A DNA stretch of 64,000 nucleotides from contig DAHXLX010000002.1 in the NCBI GenBank assembly GCA_027365775.1, forward strand, positions 31,292-95,291, given 5' to 3'. Below are positions 41,789 through 51,166 of this stretch, piece after piece. The DNA is from Candidatus Saccharimonadota bacterium. Lineage in GTDB: Bacteria > Patescibacteriota > Saccharimonadia > Saccharimonadales > UBA4665. Made by a program: the position numbers and the translations under genes. How positions within the stretch are numbered: position 1 is the first letter of the stretch; the number at the start of each line of letters is the position of its first letter. Under the pieces are notes generated by a model. The model saw only the letters and a list, made by a program, of their open reading frames with translations. It did no database searches and was not told the origin of the DNA.

Positions 41789-42821
41789 GCATATCAGGAG
41801 ATTGCCGTTGAGGATTTGGCTCATCGGTTCGCTGCTAACCGTAGTCTTTATTGTAGCGGTTGTCGGTGTCCGGGAATATTACTATACGAATCTTAAGCCG
41901 GTAAGCCGTGATCAGCAATCAATTATCGTTACCGTACCGCAAGGCGCAACCATTACCCAGATCGGTAATTTATTGCAACAAAAGCATTTGATCAGGTCGT
42001 CGACGGTTTTTGATTGGTATGTCCATAGCTATAACTTGACCGACAAGCTGGAAGCCGGTAGCTTTGCTTTGTCACCCTCGCAAAGCCTGCAAACTATCGT
42101 TGGGATTATCGCATCCGGCCATGTGGCCGAAGGAACGGTAACCATATTACCCGGTAAAACGATTGCCCAGATCAGCGACATGTTGATTAACCATGGATTT
42201 TCTCCACAAACAGTCGCAGCGGCAATGAATCCCTCCCTGTATAGCGGCCTGCCGATAATCGCCGACAAACCGAGTGGTGTTGATACGCTCGAAGGCCTCT
42301 TATACCCGGATACCTTTGACAAAACGGCGTCGACCAATCCGTCGGTTATAATCAGGGAATCACTGGTAGAGATGGGCGATCATATAACTCCTTCAATGAA
42401 AGCCGCTTTCACCAAAGAAGGGCTAAGTGTTTATAAGGCCATAACATTAGCGTCAATCATTGAGCAAGAAGTATCCAAACCCAGTGACCGTTCACAGGTC
42501 GCTCAAGTTTTTTTAAGCCGGCTAAAACTAGGTATGCCGCTCGGGTCGGATGTGACTGCTAATTATGGCGCGACGCTGAACGGCCAACAGCCTTCGCTGA
42601 CCTATGATTCGCCATACAATACGCTGCTCCACACCGGTTTGCCGCCGACTCCGATCGGCACCGTTGGTTTAAATGCGCTGGAAGCGGTAGCTAATCCGGC
42701 CAACACCAACTGGTTGTATTTTGTGACCGGGGATAACGGTACAACTTATTTCGAATCGACCCTGCAGCAACACAATGCCGATACCGCCCAATATTGCCAT
42801 AAACTTTGTTCGCAGCCTTGA
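41778..42821 (+). CDS. mltG: Endolytic transglycosylase MltG
   Basis: N-terminal TM; IVTVPQGATITQIGNLL; LASIIEQEVSKPSDRSQVAQVFLSRLKLGMPLGSDVTANYG. TTG 41778 follows AAAGGAGAAGG; the ORF track starts at 41739. Confidence 0.9.
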   Translation: MNYRHIRRLPLRIWLIGSLLTVVFIVAVVGVREYYYTNLKPVSRDQQSIIVTVPQGATITQIGNLLQQKHLIRSSTVFDWYVHSYNLTDKLEAGSFALSPSQSLQTIVGIIASGHVAEGTVTILPGKTIAQISDMLINHGFSPQTVAAAMNPSLYSGLPIIADKPSGVDTLEGLLYPDTFDKTASTNPSVIIRESLVEMGDHITPSMKAAFTKEGLSVYKAITLASIIEQEVSKPSDRSQVAQVFLSRLKLGMPLGSDVTANYGATLNGQQPSLTYDSPYNTLLHTGLPPTPIGTVGLNALEAVANPANTNWLYFVTGDNGTTYFESTLQQHNADTAQYCHKLCSQP

Positions 42822-42928
42822 CGACCCACGACCGGGTTTAGCTTATGTTTGCTTTATCTGTTAAAATGGAAAGGTGTCGAGCGGACGCTTAGATTAAAGC
42901 GGAAACAGCAAGACGGGAGAAGTTTGCC

Positions 42929-44041
42929 ATTAGAACACTCACGCGTAGCCTAGAGTTAGGCGTCTGGCCCCTTAAAGGCAGAAAATCCAACAGGTTCATA
43001 AGAATATTCCATCGTCGTTTCAACAGACGGCGTCTGGTAGGTTATGGAGTTTTTACCGGTAACGTTTTGCTATTGTTGGCGGTAATCTTATTCATCGTTT
43101 CAGCGCCGAAGAACATGGCCCAGGGTCGGATACTGGCTAACAGTCAAACAAATGTAGGCACCATGAATCCTTTGGATCAGCTGTCTTCGGCAACCATCGC
43201 GTTGACTGTGGCCAGACTGGATAATTTGCCGGAGGCGACACCGATCATGAACCAAGCCGACAGCGAAACGGCTTTGCTGTCAGTAGCACCGACCAATGAC
43301 AGTGTGATTGCCAAACAGCAGGTCGTAGCGACTGATTATGTTTCAAACAAGGACATCAAGACTTATGTGGTACAGCCGGGTGATTCAATTGCTTCTATTG
43401 CCCAGAAATTCGGCATTTCAACTAACAGCATTCTTTGGTCTAACAATATAACCGGCAATAATGTTACGCCTGGGGTTAAACTGCTAATACCGCCGGTTAG
43501 CGGCATTATTTATACTGTCAAAAGTGGTGATACCCCGGCATCACTGGCCAGCAAGTATCAGTCTAATGAGAGTCTGATCATTGCCTATAACGATGCTGAG
43601 ATAAAAGGCATATATCCCGGCGAACGAATTATCATTCCCAACGGTACTCCACCTAGTGTATTCAGTTATAGTAACACCGCAGCAACTTACGGCTGGGGTT
43701 CAGTAGCGTCTTACGGCTATAACGGATACGACTTTGGTTATTGTACCTGGTGGGTAGCTAAACTTAGGGCTCAGGCCGGAGACCCGCTGCCGGATAACCT
43801 GGGCAATGCATCGACTTGGGCGATCCGGGCCCAAGAATTCGGAATCCCAGTCGGCACAACTCCGGCTGTCGGTGCTGCCGTAGTATTATCGACGACTGCG
43901 TATTACGGTGAAGGGCATGTGGCTTACGTGACAGCCGTAAATCCGAACGGCACGATGACTATCAGTGAAATGGACCATATCGGTTGGGATATTGCTGACA
44001 CAAGGACTATTCCCAGTGCGGGTTACGAATATATTTATTGA
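42929..44041 (+). CDS. LysM-CHAP secreted peptidoglycan hydrolase (start uncertain; ORF-track start TTG 43067)
   Basis: Two LysM-like repeats (TYVVQPGDSIASIAQKFGIS, YTVKSGDTPASLASKYQ) then CHAP YDFGYCTWWVAKLRAQ...GHVAYVTAV. Frame is open upstream of 43067 back to 42893 with a basic N-terminus and TM. Confidence 0.8.
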   Translation: MRTLTRSLELGVWPLKGRKSNRFIRIFHRRFNRRRLVGYGVFTGNVLLLLAVILFIVSAPKNMAQGRILANSQTNVGTMNPLDQLSSATIALTVARLDNLPEATPIMNQADSETALLSVAPTNDSVIAKQQVVATDYVSNKDIKTYVVQPGDSIASIAQKFGISTNSILWSNNITGNNVTPGVKLLIPPVSGIIYTVKSGDTPASLASKYQSNESLIIAYNDAEIKGIYPGERIIIPNGTPPSVFSYSNTAATYGWGSVASYGYNGYDFGYCTWWVAKLRAQAGDPLPDNLGNASTWAIRAQEFGIPVGTTPAVGAAVVLSTTAYYGEGHVAYVTAVNPNGTMTISEMDHIGWDIADTRTIPSAGYEYIY

Positions 44042-44093
44042 TCGATTGAACGGATATGCCGGATAATGTTTACTTCTATGGAGATGATCTAAT

Positions 44094-45374
44094 ATGAATT
44101 TTGTTGATTTGGCAGATGTTAGCGTAATTGCCGGTAAAGGTGGCGATGGTAAAATAAGTTTCCGCCATGAACGGTTTGTATCCAAGGGTGGGCCGGACGG
44201 CGGTGACGGCGGTGACGGCGGTGACGTTGTGTTCGCGGCCAGCAACGACCAGAACAGTCTGGCAATGTTTCGTTATACCAAGCAACTGAAAGCTGAATCC
44301 GGACAGCCGGGTGGCAATAAACGAAAACACGGTAAAAACGGCCGGGATTTAATTGTCAACGTTCCGGTCGGTACAGTTGCTAAAGCTCATGGCGATGAAG
44401 TGATTGCTGACTTGACCGAGGATGGTGAGATAGCAATTATCGCACTAGGCGGTAAGGGTGGTTATGGGAATGCTCATTTCGTTAATTCACATCGTCAGGC
44501 GCCTAATTTCGCCGAGAAAGGTGAACCTGGGGAGAGTTTCAATCTTGTACTGGAATTGAAAATGTTGGCGGATGTCGGGTTGGTAGGTCTGCCGAACGCC
44601 GGCAAGTCAACTTTATTGCGCTCTATCAGTAATACCCGGCCCAAAGTAGCTAACTATCCATTTACTACTCTCAGTCCCTCTGTAGGGGTGGTAGACGTTG
44701 ATGACGGCTCCAGTCTGTTATTTGCAGATATACCTGGACTTATAGAAGGTGCAGCCAAAGGTAAGGGATTGGGACATGACTTTCTGCGGCATATCGAACG
44801 TACGGCGGTGATCTTACACGTAATCGATGCCTATGTGGACAATATCGCCGATGCCTACATTGGTATCAGGCAAGAACTTGGTGCTTACAGCCGGGAGTTA
44901 ACCAGGCGGCCGGAGATTATTGCTATAACTAAGACTGAAGGTCTGGATAATGAAATTATCACCGATCTCGTCGCCGGTCTGCGTCGGGTCGTGAGACGGA
45001 AATCAACCCCTATTCTGGTGATCTCGGCACATAGCGGTCAAGGTTTGAAAGAGTTGGTTTTTGCTGCCAAACGGATCAGGGACAAAGTACTTATGTCCAA
45101 ATCGGCGAAAAGTGAAGCCGATGTTTATGAATACCGATTGCCAGGCGGAACCACGCAAGCCTGGCAGGTTAAACGGGTTGGTGCTCGCAGTTTTAAAGTA
45201 ACCGGAAAACAGATTGAACGGTTCGCAACTCGGACCGACTTTAATAACGATCAGGCAGTTGCCCGGCTGATGGATATCTTAAAGCGACGCGGTGTATTGC
45301 ACGAGCTAAGCCGTCAAGGTATCAATCCCGGCGACAAGATCATACTGGCCGATAAAGGTGAAATTACCTACTGA
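44094..45374 (+). CDS. obgE: GTPase Obg
   Basis: GGPDGGDGGDGGDVVFAAS; VGLVGLPNAGKSTLLRSIS; ADIPGLIEGAAKGKGLGHDFLRHIERT. Confidence 0.96.
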   Translation: MNFVDLADVSVIAGKGGDGKISFRHERFVSKGGPDGGDGGDGGDVVFAASNDQNSLAMFRYTKQLKAESGQPGGNKRKHGKNGRDLIVNVPVGTVAKAHGDEVIADLTEDGEIAIIALGGKGGYGNAHFVNSHRQAPNFAEKGEPGESFNLVLELKMLADVGLVGLPNAGKSTLLRSISNTRPKVANYPFTTLSPSVGVVDVDDGSSLLFADIPGLIEGAAKGKGLGHDFLRHIERTAVILHVIDAYVDNIADAYIGIRQELGAYSRELTRRPEIIAITKTEGLDNEIITDLVAGLRRVVRRKSTPILVISAHSGQGLKELVFAAKRIRDKVLMSKSAKSEADVYEYRLPGGTTQAWQVKRVGARSFKVTGKQIERFATRTDFNNDQAVARLMDILKRRGVLHELSRQGINPGDKIILADKGEITY

Positions 45375-46819
45375 TGGCCAAGAGCTTGTTTTTTTATGAT
45401 CTGGAAACCAGCGGTATTCTGGCTGATTCAGACCGGGTGATGCAGTTCGGAGGTCAACGTACCGATCTGGACTTAAATCCGATTGGCGAACCATATAACT
45501 TGTTGATTAGCTTGTCAAAGGATTGCCTGCCCGATCCGGCAGCCGTCTTGATACACGGGATAACTCCCCAACAGACTATTCTGGAAGGGCTGAGCGAGGC
45601 TCAATTTATGCAGCTGTTTCACGGAGAAATAGTTGTGCCGGATACCACCTTTGTCGGTTTCAACAATATCCGATTCGATGATGAATTTATACGGTTTTTA
45701 AACTATCGTAATCTTTATGATCCTTATGCCTGGAGTTATGAAAACGGTTGTTCTCGTTGGGATATACTGGATGTTGTCAGGATGACCAGAGCGGTCCGGC
45801 CGGAAGGAATAAACTGGCCGACTGACGATAAAGGGTTTAACACTAACCGATTGGAGTTACTGACTAAGGTTAATAATTTAGAGCACAGTAATGCCCATGA
45901 TGCATTGTCGGATGTCTTTGCAACCATTAATGTTGCCCGGGTCATCAAACGTAACCAACCGAAGTTATACGCGTATCTTTTCAAGCTCAGACTTAAAAGC
46001 GAAGCCGCCAAACTCGCCGGATCACGCCGGCCGTTTGTTTATACGTCATCACATTATCCGTCGACACTATTTCATACGACCGTAGTCGTAAAAGTCGGTG
46101 AACATCCTGATACCAATTGCCTGCTCGTTTACGATCTGCGCCATGACCCCAGTCCATGGTTGGAAAAAAACGCTCGCCAGTTAGCTGACTCGTGGCGGTA
46201 CATACCCGATCGGAGCGAGGATAATCCGCCGTTGCCGGTTAAAACTATGCGACTTAATCGATGTCCGGCTCTAGCGCCTTTAGGGGTGATTAAAGATTTG
46301 CAGACGCAAAAACGACTGGATCTTAATCTGGAGATGATAGCCAGGAACGCAGCATTGCTAATGGCCAATCAAGCTTTTGCCGTTAACTTAAGGCAGGCAG
46401 TCGAGATACTTAATTCCGAACAACAACAGCGTTATCAGACTAGCAGCCGGCCGGTCGACACCAGATTGTACGACGGATTTTATGACATCAAAGACAAGCT
46501 ATCGCTTAACGAGCTGCATAAACACGAGTCGGCGGCAAAGATCCGGAAGATGCGCGATTTATTTAACGATCCGCGGTTGAAGAAACTAATCAGCCTATAT
46601 CTTGCCCGAAATTATTACACCGATTTAACCGACGAAGAGCGCGAATCTTGGGACGAATTTGTCAACCGAAAATTATTCAAGGGCGGCGAGTATAGTCGAT
46701 TGGCTTCATACTTTAATAAAATCGCTCAACTCGGCCGCGAACGGACCGATAAACGGAGCCAACTGTTATTGGAAGACCTTAAGCTGTACGGGGAATCGCT
46801 TCTACCGCTAGACGGTTAG
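45374..46819 (+). CDS. sbcB: Exodeoxyribonuclease I
   Basis: FFYDLETSGILADSDRVMQFGGQRTD; FVGFNNIRFDDEFIRF; AHDALSDVFATINVARV; length and layout fit ExoI. Confidence 0.88.
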   Translation: MAKSLFFYDLETSGILADSDRVMQFGGQRTDLDLNPIGEPYNLLISLSKDCLPDPAAVLIHGITPQQTILEGLSEAQFMQLFHGEIVVPDTTFVGFNNIRFDDEFIRFLNYRNLYDPYAWSYENGCSRWDILDVVRMTRAVRPEGINWPTDDKGFNTNRLELLTKVNNLEHSNAHDALSDVFATINVARVIKRNQPKLYAYLFKLRLKSEAAKLAGSRRPFVYTSSHYPSTLFHTTVVVKVGEHPDTNCLLVYDLRHDPSPWLEKNARQLADSWRYIPDRSEDNPPLPVKTMRLNRCPALAPLGVIKDLQTQKRLDLNLEMIARNAALLMANQAFAVNLRQAVEILNSEQQQRYQTSSRPVDTRLYDGFYDIKDKLSLNELHKHESAAKIRKMRDLFNDPRLKKLISLYLARNYYTDLTDEERESWDEFVNRKLFKGGEYSRLASYFNKIAQLGRERTDKRSQLLLEDLKLYGESLLPLDG

Positions 46820-47016
46820 ATCTTAGCTATTTTGCGTAATCGAGACGCGGATTGTGCCAGATTGAATCGAACGATTTCGGACTTGGCTTTGACTGCCGGG
46901 TTCTTTAGGTATGCGAATACCACCGCCGCGATCAAGACACTGCTAATGCACCAGATCTTAAATGTTATCTGAATGTCGGTTCCGGGTATTTGGCCCAAAA
47001 TTAAAAACCTGAACAT
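46816..47016 (-). CDS. Possible small membrane protein
   Basis: 66-aa minus-strand ORF filling the gap after sbcB, one hydrophobic segment; no clear SD. Confidence 0.3.
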   Translation of the reverse strand: MFRFLILGQIPGTDIQITFKIWCISSVLIAAVVFAYLKNPAVKAKSEIVRFNLAQSASRLRKIAKI

Positions 47017-47131
47017 AAGACTTGTCCAAACTCATCTAATGCCTAACGGCATAATCTAATTGGCTGGATAATAACACACTATTGAGATAATGTCAAAGTC
47101 ATAACTAAAATATGAGTGTATAATTTGGTGC

Positions 47132-47383
47132 ATGTTCCCAAAAGATATTAAATTGCACTATACCGTACCGACCGTATCTCAAGACGCACAGATAACAGTT
47201 TTAAATGATGCCATAGACGGGATGGCGGTTATTAACTTCTTGCAGATGCGGCCGCCCGAGGATGGTCAACCGCAAGCGGACGTTGTCGCATCAATCAGCT
47301 TTCCGAACTTGGTTGCTTTTGAAAAATTTGTCAGCGATATGCAAGCTAATCTTAAACGGCACAAGCAACGACATAAGAACTAA
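47132..47383 (+). CDS. Small hypothetical protein
   Basis: 83-aa open frame preceded by TATAAT-like sequence. Confidence 0.55.
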   Translation: MFPKDIKLHYTVPTVSQDAQITVLNDAIDGMAVINFLQMRPPEDGQPQADVVASISFPNLVAFEKFVSDMQANLKRHKQRHKN

Positions 47384-47415
47384 TACTAACAGTGGTAATA
47401 AACCGGTTTTACGTG

Positions 47416-47421
47416 TATAAT
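47416..47421 (+). promoter_or_regulatory. Putative -10 element upstream of uvrA
   Basis: TATAAT about 40 bp upstream of uvrA. Confidence 0.4.
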
Positions 47422-47456
47422 AGCCTGGTTAAAAAAACAACCGGTAGGAGTTTTAT

Positions 47457-50267
47457 TTGGCCGAGGAAATTACCGTCCAGGGTGCTCGAGAGCATAATCT
47501 AAAGAATATTAACGTCAGTATACCGAGGGGTAAGCTGGTGGTAATTACCGGCTTGTCCGGTTCCGGAAAGTCATCTCTCGCTTTTGATACGATTTACGCT
47601 GAAGGCCAGCGTCGTTACGTCGAGAGTCTTAGCTCGTATGCCCGGCAGTTTCTTGGGCTGATGGAAAAGCCTGATGTCGACCGGATAGATGGTTTGAGCC
47701 CGGCGATCTCGATCGATCAGAAATCCACCAGTCGCAATCCCCGATCGACCGTTGCCACGGTCACTGAAATTTATGATTATCTAAGACTTTTATACGCCCG
47801 TATCGGCCTGCCGCACTGCCCGATAGACGGAGTAGTGGTTGAGCGGCGTACGATCGAAAGCATAATTGAGCAGATAACTGTCAAATTTAAACAAGCCAGA
47901 TTGGTGATTTTGGCGCCGGTAGTAATCGATAAAAAAGGGGCTTTCGAACATGTTCCGGAACAGTACATGCGGGCCGGCTATGCTCGGGCCAGGATTGACG
48001 GTGTTATTTATGCGTTGGATGAATTTCCCGAGCTGGATAAGAATATCCGACACAACATTGAGATCGTTGTCGACCGGCTGGTACTTGATGAAGAAAATCG
48101 TGGACGATTAGTGCAAAGTGTTGAGCAGGCATTGGAAATAGCCGAGAACAATGTTTATGTATTGGACGCCGACAACAATGAAACTACTACCTATTCCCTG
48201 CGATACGCCTGCCCTAACCATCCGGAAGTTGCCATACCGGAGCTGGAACCTAGGACCTTCAGCTTCAATAGTCCACACGGTGCTTGTCCGGTATGTACGG
48301 GTATCGGCTCAAGGCTGGAGGTTGATCCGACTTTAGTAATTCCCAATGGCCGGCTGACTATCGCCGAAGGTGCGATTAGGCCGTATAACCGGATTAATGT
48401 CGACAACTGGTACATGAAGAAGCTGGCGGCGGTCGCTGAACGTTACCATTTTTCGTTGCATGTACCAACTGGCGAGCTTAACAAACAGCAATTGGACATG
48501 ATCTTGTATGGCACCGGCAACGAAACTTATAGGATCCGACTTACTGCCGGACGCAGTTTTGAAACCACCTATGAAGGGGTGATCCCGAACCTTGAGCGAC
48601 GTCATCGTGAGACTGAAAGTGATTTTATCCGCCGGGATATTGAGCGGTTTATGCAAGAAAGGCCCTGCTATAAATGTCACGGCTTAAGACTTAAACCGGA
48701 AGTATTGGCTATAACTATTGCCGGCTCATCAATCATGGATGTCTGCCAGTTGTCCATCACCGATGCCTACAATTGGATTAACAAACTTAAACTTAATCCG
48801 ACGGAAACCCATATCGCTCGCTTAATCATCAAAGAAATCAGTTCCCGATTGCAATTCTTAATCGATGTCGGACTCAATTATCTCACCTTACTCAGAAGTG
48901 CAACTACATTAAGCGGCGGTGAGGCCCAGCGGATTCGATTAGCCACGCAAATCGGTTCCGGCTTGATGGGTGTGTTATACGTGCTTGATGAACCAAGTAT
49001 TGGTTTGCATCAGCGTGATAACGGCCGGTTGATCGGTACGCTTAAACATTTACGGGATTTGGGCAATACGGTGATTATCGTCGAGCACGACGAGGAAACC
49101 ATCCGGACAGCTGATTATTTGCTGGATATCGGGCCGGGAGCCGGCATTCATGGCGGTGAAGTGGTGGCCTCCGGTAGCCCCGATGAGGTGAGTAGGGCAG
49201 AAGGTAGCATTACCGCCGACTATCTTTCCGGCAAGAAAACTATTGCCATCCCCAAATCCCGCCGTCCCGGCAATGGCAAAGTACTGGTGGTCAAAGGTGC
49301 CAGTGAGAATAATTTAAAACATATTGATGTGCGTATACCACTCGGCAAGTTGGTGGTGGTCAGCGGTGTTAGCGGATCCGGCAAATCCAGTCTGATTAAT
49401 GACATATTAGCCAAGGAACTGCTGGCCAGACTGAATCGGGCCAATACGGTGCCAGGCCGCCATGACGATATCGAAGGCATCAAACAACTGGATAAAGCGG
49501 TTATTATCGATCAGAGTCCGATCGGTCGTACGCCAAGATCCAACCCGGCGACTTACACCGGTCTGTTCACGCCGATCCGCGAACTATTCGCCAGCGTTCC
49601 GGACGCTAAACTCAGAGGTTATTCAGCGGGCCGGTTCAGCTTTAATGTCCGTGGAGGCCGGTGTGAAAATTGTAAGGGTGACGGGATTATCAAGATCGAG
49701 ATGCATTTTTTGCCTGATGTTTATGTACCGTGTGAAGTTTGCAAAGGCAAGCGCTACAACCGGGAAGCTTTGGAGATCCACTATCGAGGCCAAACGATAA
49801 GCGACGTTTTGGCGATGACTTGCGAGCAGGGCCTGGAATTTTTTGGTAATATTCCAGCCGTCGCTCGTAAACTACAGACTCTGGTAGACGTTGGTCTTGG
49901 ATACATCACTCTTGGTCAACCGGCGACTACTTTAAGCGGCGGTGAAGCCCAAAGGATAAAACTGTCCAGCGAATTGAGCCGACGGGCAACCGGGCGGACC
50001 CTATACATTCTCGATGAGCCGACAACCGGACTGCATATGGCGGATGTGGAAAAACTGCTTAATATGTTGCACGCACTAGTTGATGCCGGAAACAGTATGA
50101 TTGTCATCGAGCACAACTTAGATGTAATCAAGAATGCCGACCATTTGATTGATATGGGGCCGGAAGGCGGCGATGGTGGCGGACTGGTCATTGCCGAAGG
50201 CACACCTGAGGAAGTGGCCAAAAATCAGCGAAGCTATACCGGGCAATACTTAAGTAAGCTGCTTTAA
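47457..50267 (+). CDS. uvrA: Excinuclease ABC subunit A
   Basis: [36 protein letters not shown]; two LSGGEAQRI signatures; CxxC zinc-binding pairs. Confidence 0.97.
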   Translation: MAEEITVQGAREHNLKNINVSIPRGKLVVITGLSGSGKSSLAFDTIYAEGQRRYVESLSSYARQFLGLMEKPDVDRIDGLSPAISIDQKSTSRNPRSTVATVTEIYDYLRLLYARIGLPHCPIDGVVVERRTIESIIEQITVKFKQARLVILAPVVIDKKGAFEHVPEQYMRAGYARARIDGVIYALDEFPELDKNIRHNIEIVVDRLVLDEENRGRLVQSVEQALEIAENNVYVLDADNNETTTYSLRYACPNHPEVAIPELEPRTFSFNSPHGACPVCTGIGSRLEVDPTLVIPNGRLTIAEGAIRPYNRINVDNWYMKKLAAVAERYHFSLHVPTGELNKQQLDMILYGTGNETYRIRLTAGRSFETTYEGVIPNLERRHRETESDFIRRDIERFMQERPCYKCHGLRLKPEVLAITIAGSSIMDVCQLSITDAYNWINKLKLNPTETHIARLIIKEISSRLQFLIDVGLNYLTLLRSATTLSGGEAQRIRLATQIGSGLMGVLYVLDEPSIGLHQRDNGRLIGTLKHLRDLGNTVIIVEHDEETIRTADYLLDIGPGAGIHGGEVVASGSPDEVSRAEGSITADYLSGKKTIAIPKSRRPGNGKVLVVKGASENNLKHIDVRIPLGKLVVVSGVSGSGKSSLINDILAKELLARLNRANTVPGRHDDIEGIKQLDKAVIIDQSPIGRTPRSNPATYTGLFTPIRELFASVPDAKLRGYSAGRFSFNVRGGRCENCKGDGIIKIEMHFLPDVYVPCEVCKGKRYNREALEIHYRGQTISDVLAMTCEQGLEFFGNIPAVARKLQTLVDVGLGYITLGQPATTLSGGEAQRIKLSSELSRRATGRTLYILDEPTTGLHMADVEKLLNMLHALVDAGNSMIVIEHNLDVIKNADHLIDMGPEGGDGGGLVIAEGTPEEVAKNQRSYTGQYLSKLL

Positions 50268-50368
50268 CACAACCTCTGGTCTAAAACCGCTCTAACTGAT
50301 ATAATAAATACGTTTGAGACTTATAACCACAATAAACTGTTCAACTAAACAAGGATAACTAATTTATT

Positions 50369-51067
50369 ATGGCACAGGAAAGCATAACGCTCACACTTGA
50401 ACTGCGAACCGTTACCGGTAAAGCGGTTAAGCATCTTCGTGCACAAGGTAAAATACCGGCGGTAATTCATGACCATGGCCGTCCGTCAATCTCGGTTGAA
50501 GCAGATGGAATGATGTTGCTGAAGGTATACCGCCAAGCCGGTAAACATCACCCGGTAATACTTAAAGCAAACGGCAATACATATACCGCAATGATTAAAA
50601 CCGCCGAATTTGAACCACGAAAACACCGGTTGAACCATATCGTTTTTAATGCGGTCACAGCTGATCAGGTAGTTGAGGCGGAAATTCCGGTCGAAGCCAA
50701 ATATGCTGACGGTAGCGAAGCGACACCGGCAGAAAAAGCAGGTCTTATCGTACTCAATAATTTGGAATCGGTGGTAGTCGAAGCATTGCCTAGCGATTTA
50801 CCGGACGTGGTATATTTTGATGCCGAAAAGCTGGTACAGATCGGTGACCAGGTTTATGTGTCCGACTTGCTTGTGCCGGCAAAAGTTAAAGTGATAACCG
50901 AATCGGGGAAGGCTTTAGCAACAGTTTACGAGCCGAGTGCTTTGGCTGCAGCCAACGATGCAGCCGGCGGTACGGAAGAAGAAGTTGAAGCTGAAGCTGT
51001 CGAAACTGTGTCTACATCGGAAGAGGGCGGCGGAGAGTCCACTGAACCGGAAGCCAAGTCCGCTTAA
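50369..51067 (+). CDS. rplY: 50S ribosomal protein L25/CTC with acidic C-terminal tail
   Basis: TGKAVKHLRAQGKIPAVIHDHGR; DLPDVVYFDAEKLVQIGDQVYVSDL. Confidence 0.88.
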   Translation: MAQESITLTLELRTVTGKAVKHLRAQGKIPAVIHDHGRPSISVEADGMMLLKVYRQAGKHHPVILKANGNTYTAMIKTAEFEPRKHRLNHIVFNAVTADQVVEAEIPVEAKYADGSEATPAEKAGLIVLNNLESVVVEALPSDLPDVVYFDAEKLVQIGDQVYVSDLLVPAKVKVITESGKALATVYEPSALAAANDAAGGTEEEVEAEAVETVSTSEEGGGESTEPEAKSA

Positions 51068-51166
51068 ATAGTCCGGCTGCTAAATAGCTGTAATCTAGTA
51101 CATTGCGAGTAGTACAGTTTACATCGTATACTTAAGTGTTCAGCTAAATTAAGCACGCAACGCGAA

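Noticed and set aside
42822-43066. Riboswitch (c-di-AMP type) upstream of the LysM-CHAP gene
   Set aside because: No matching consensus seen, and most of the region is an open upstream extension of the same CDS.
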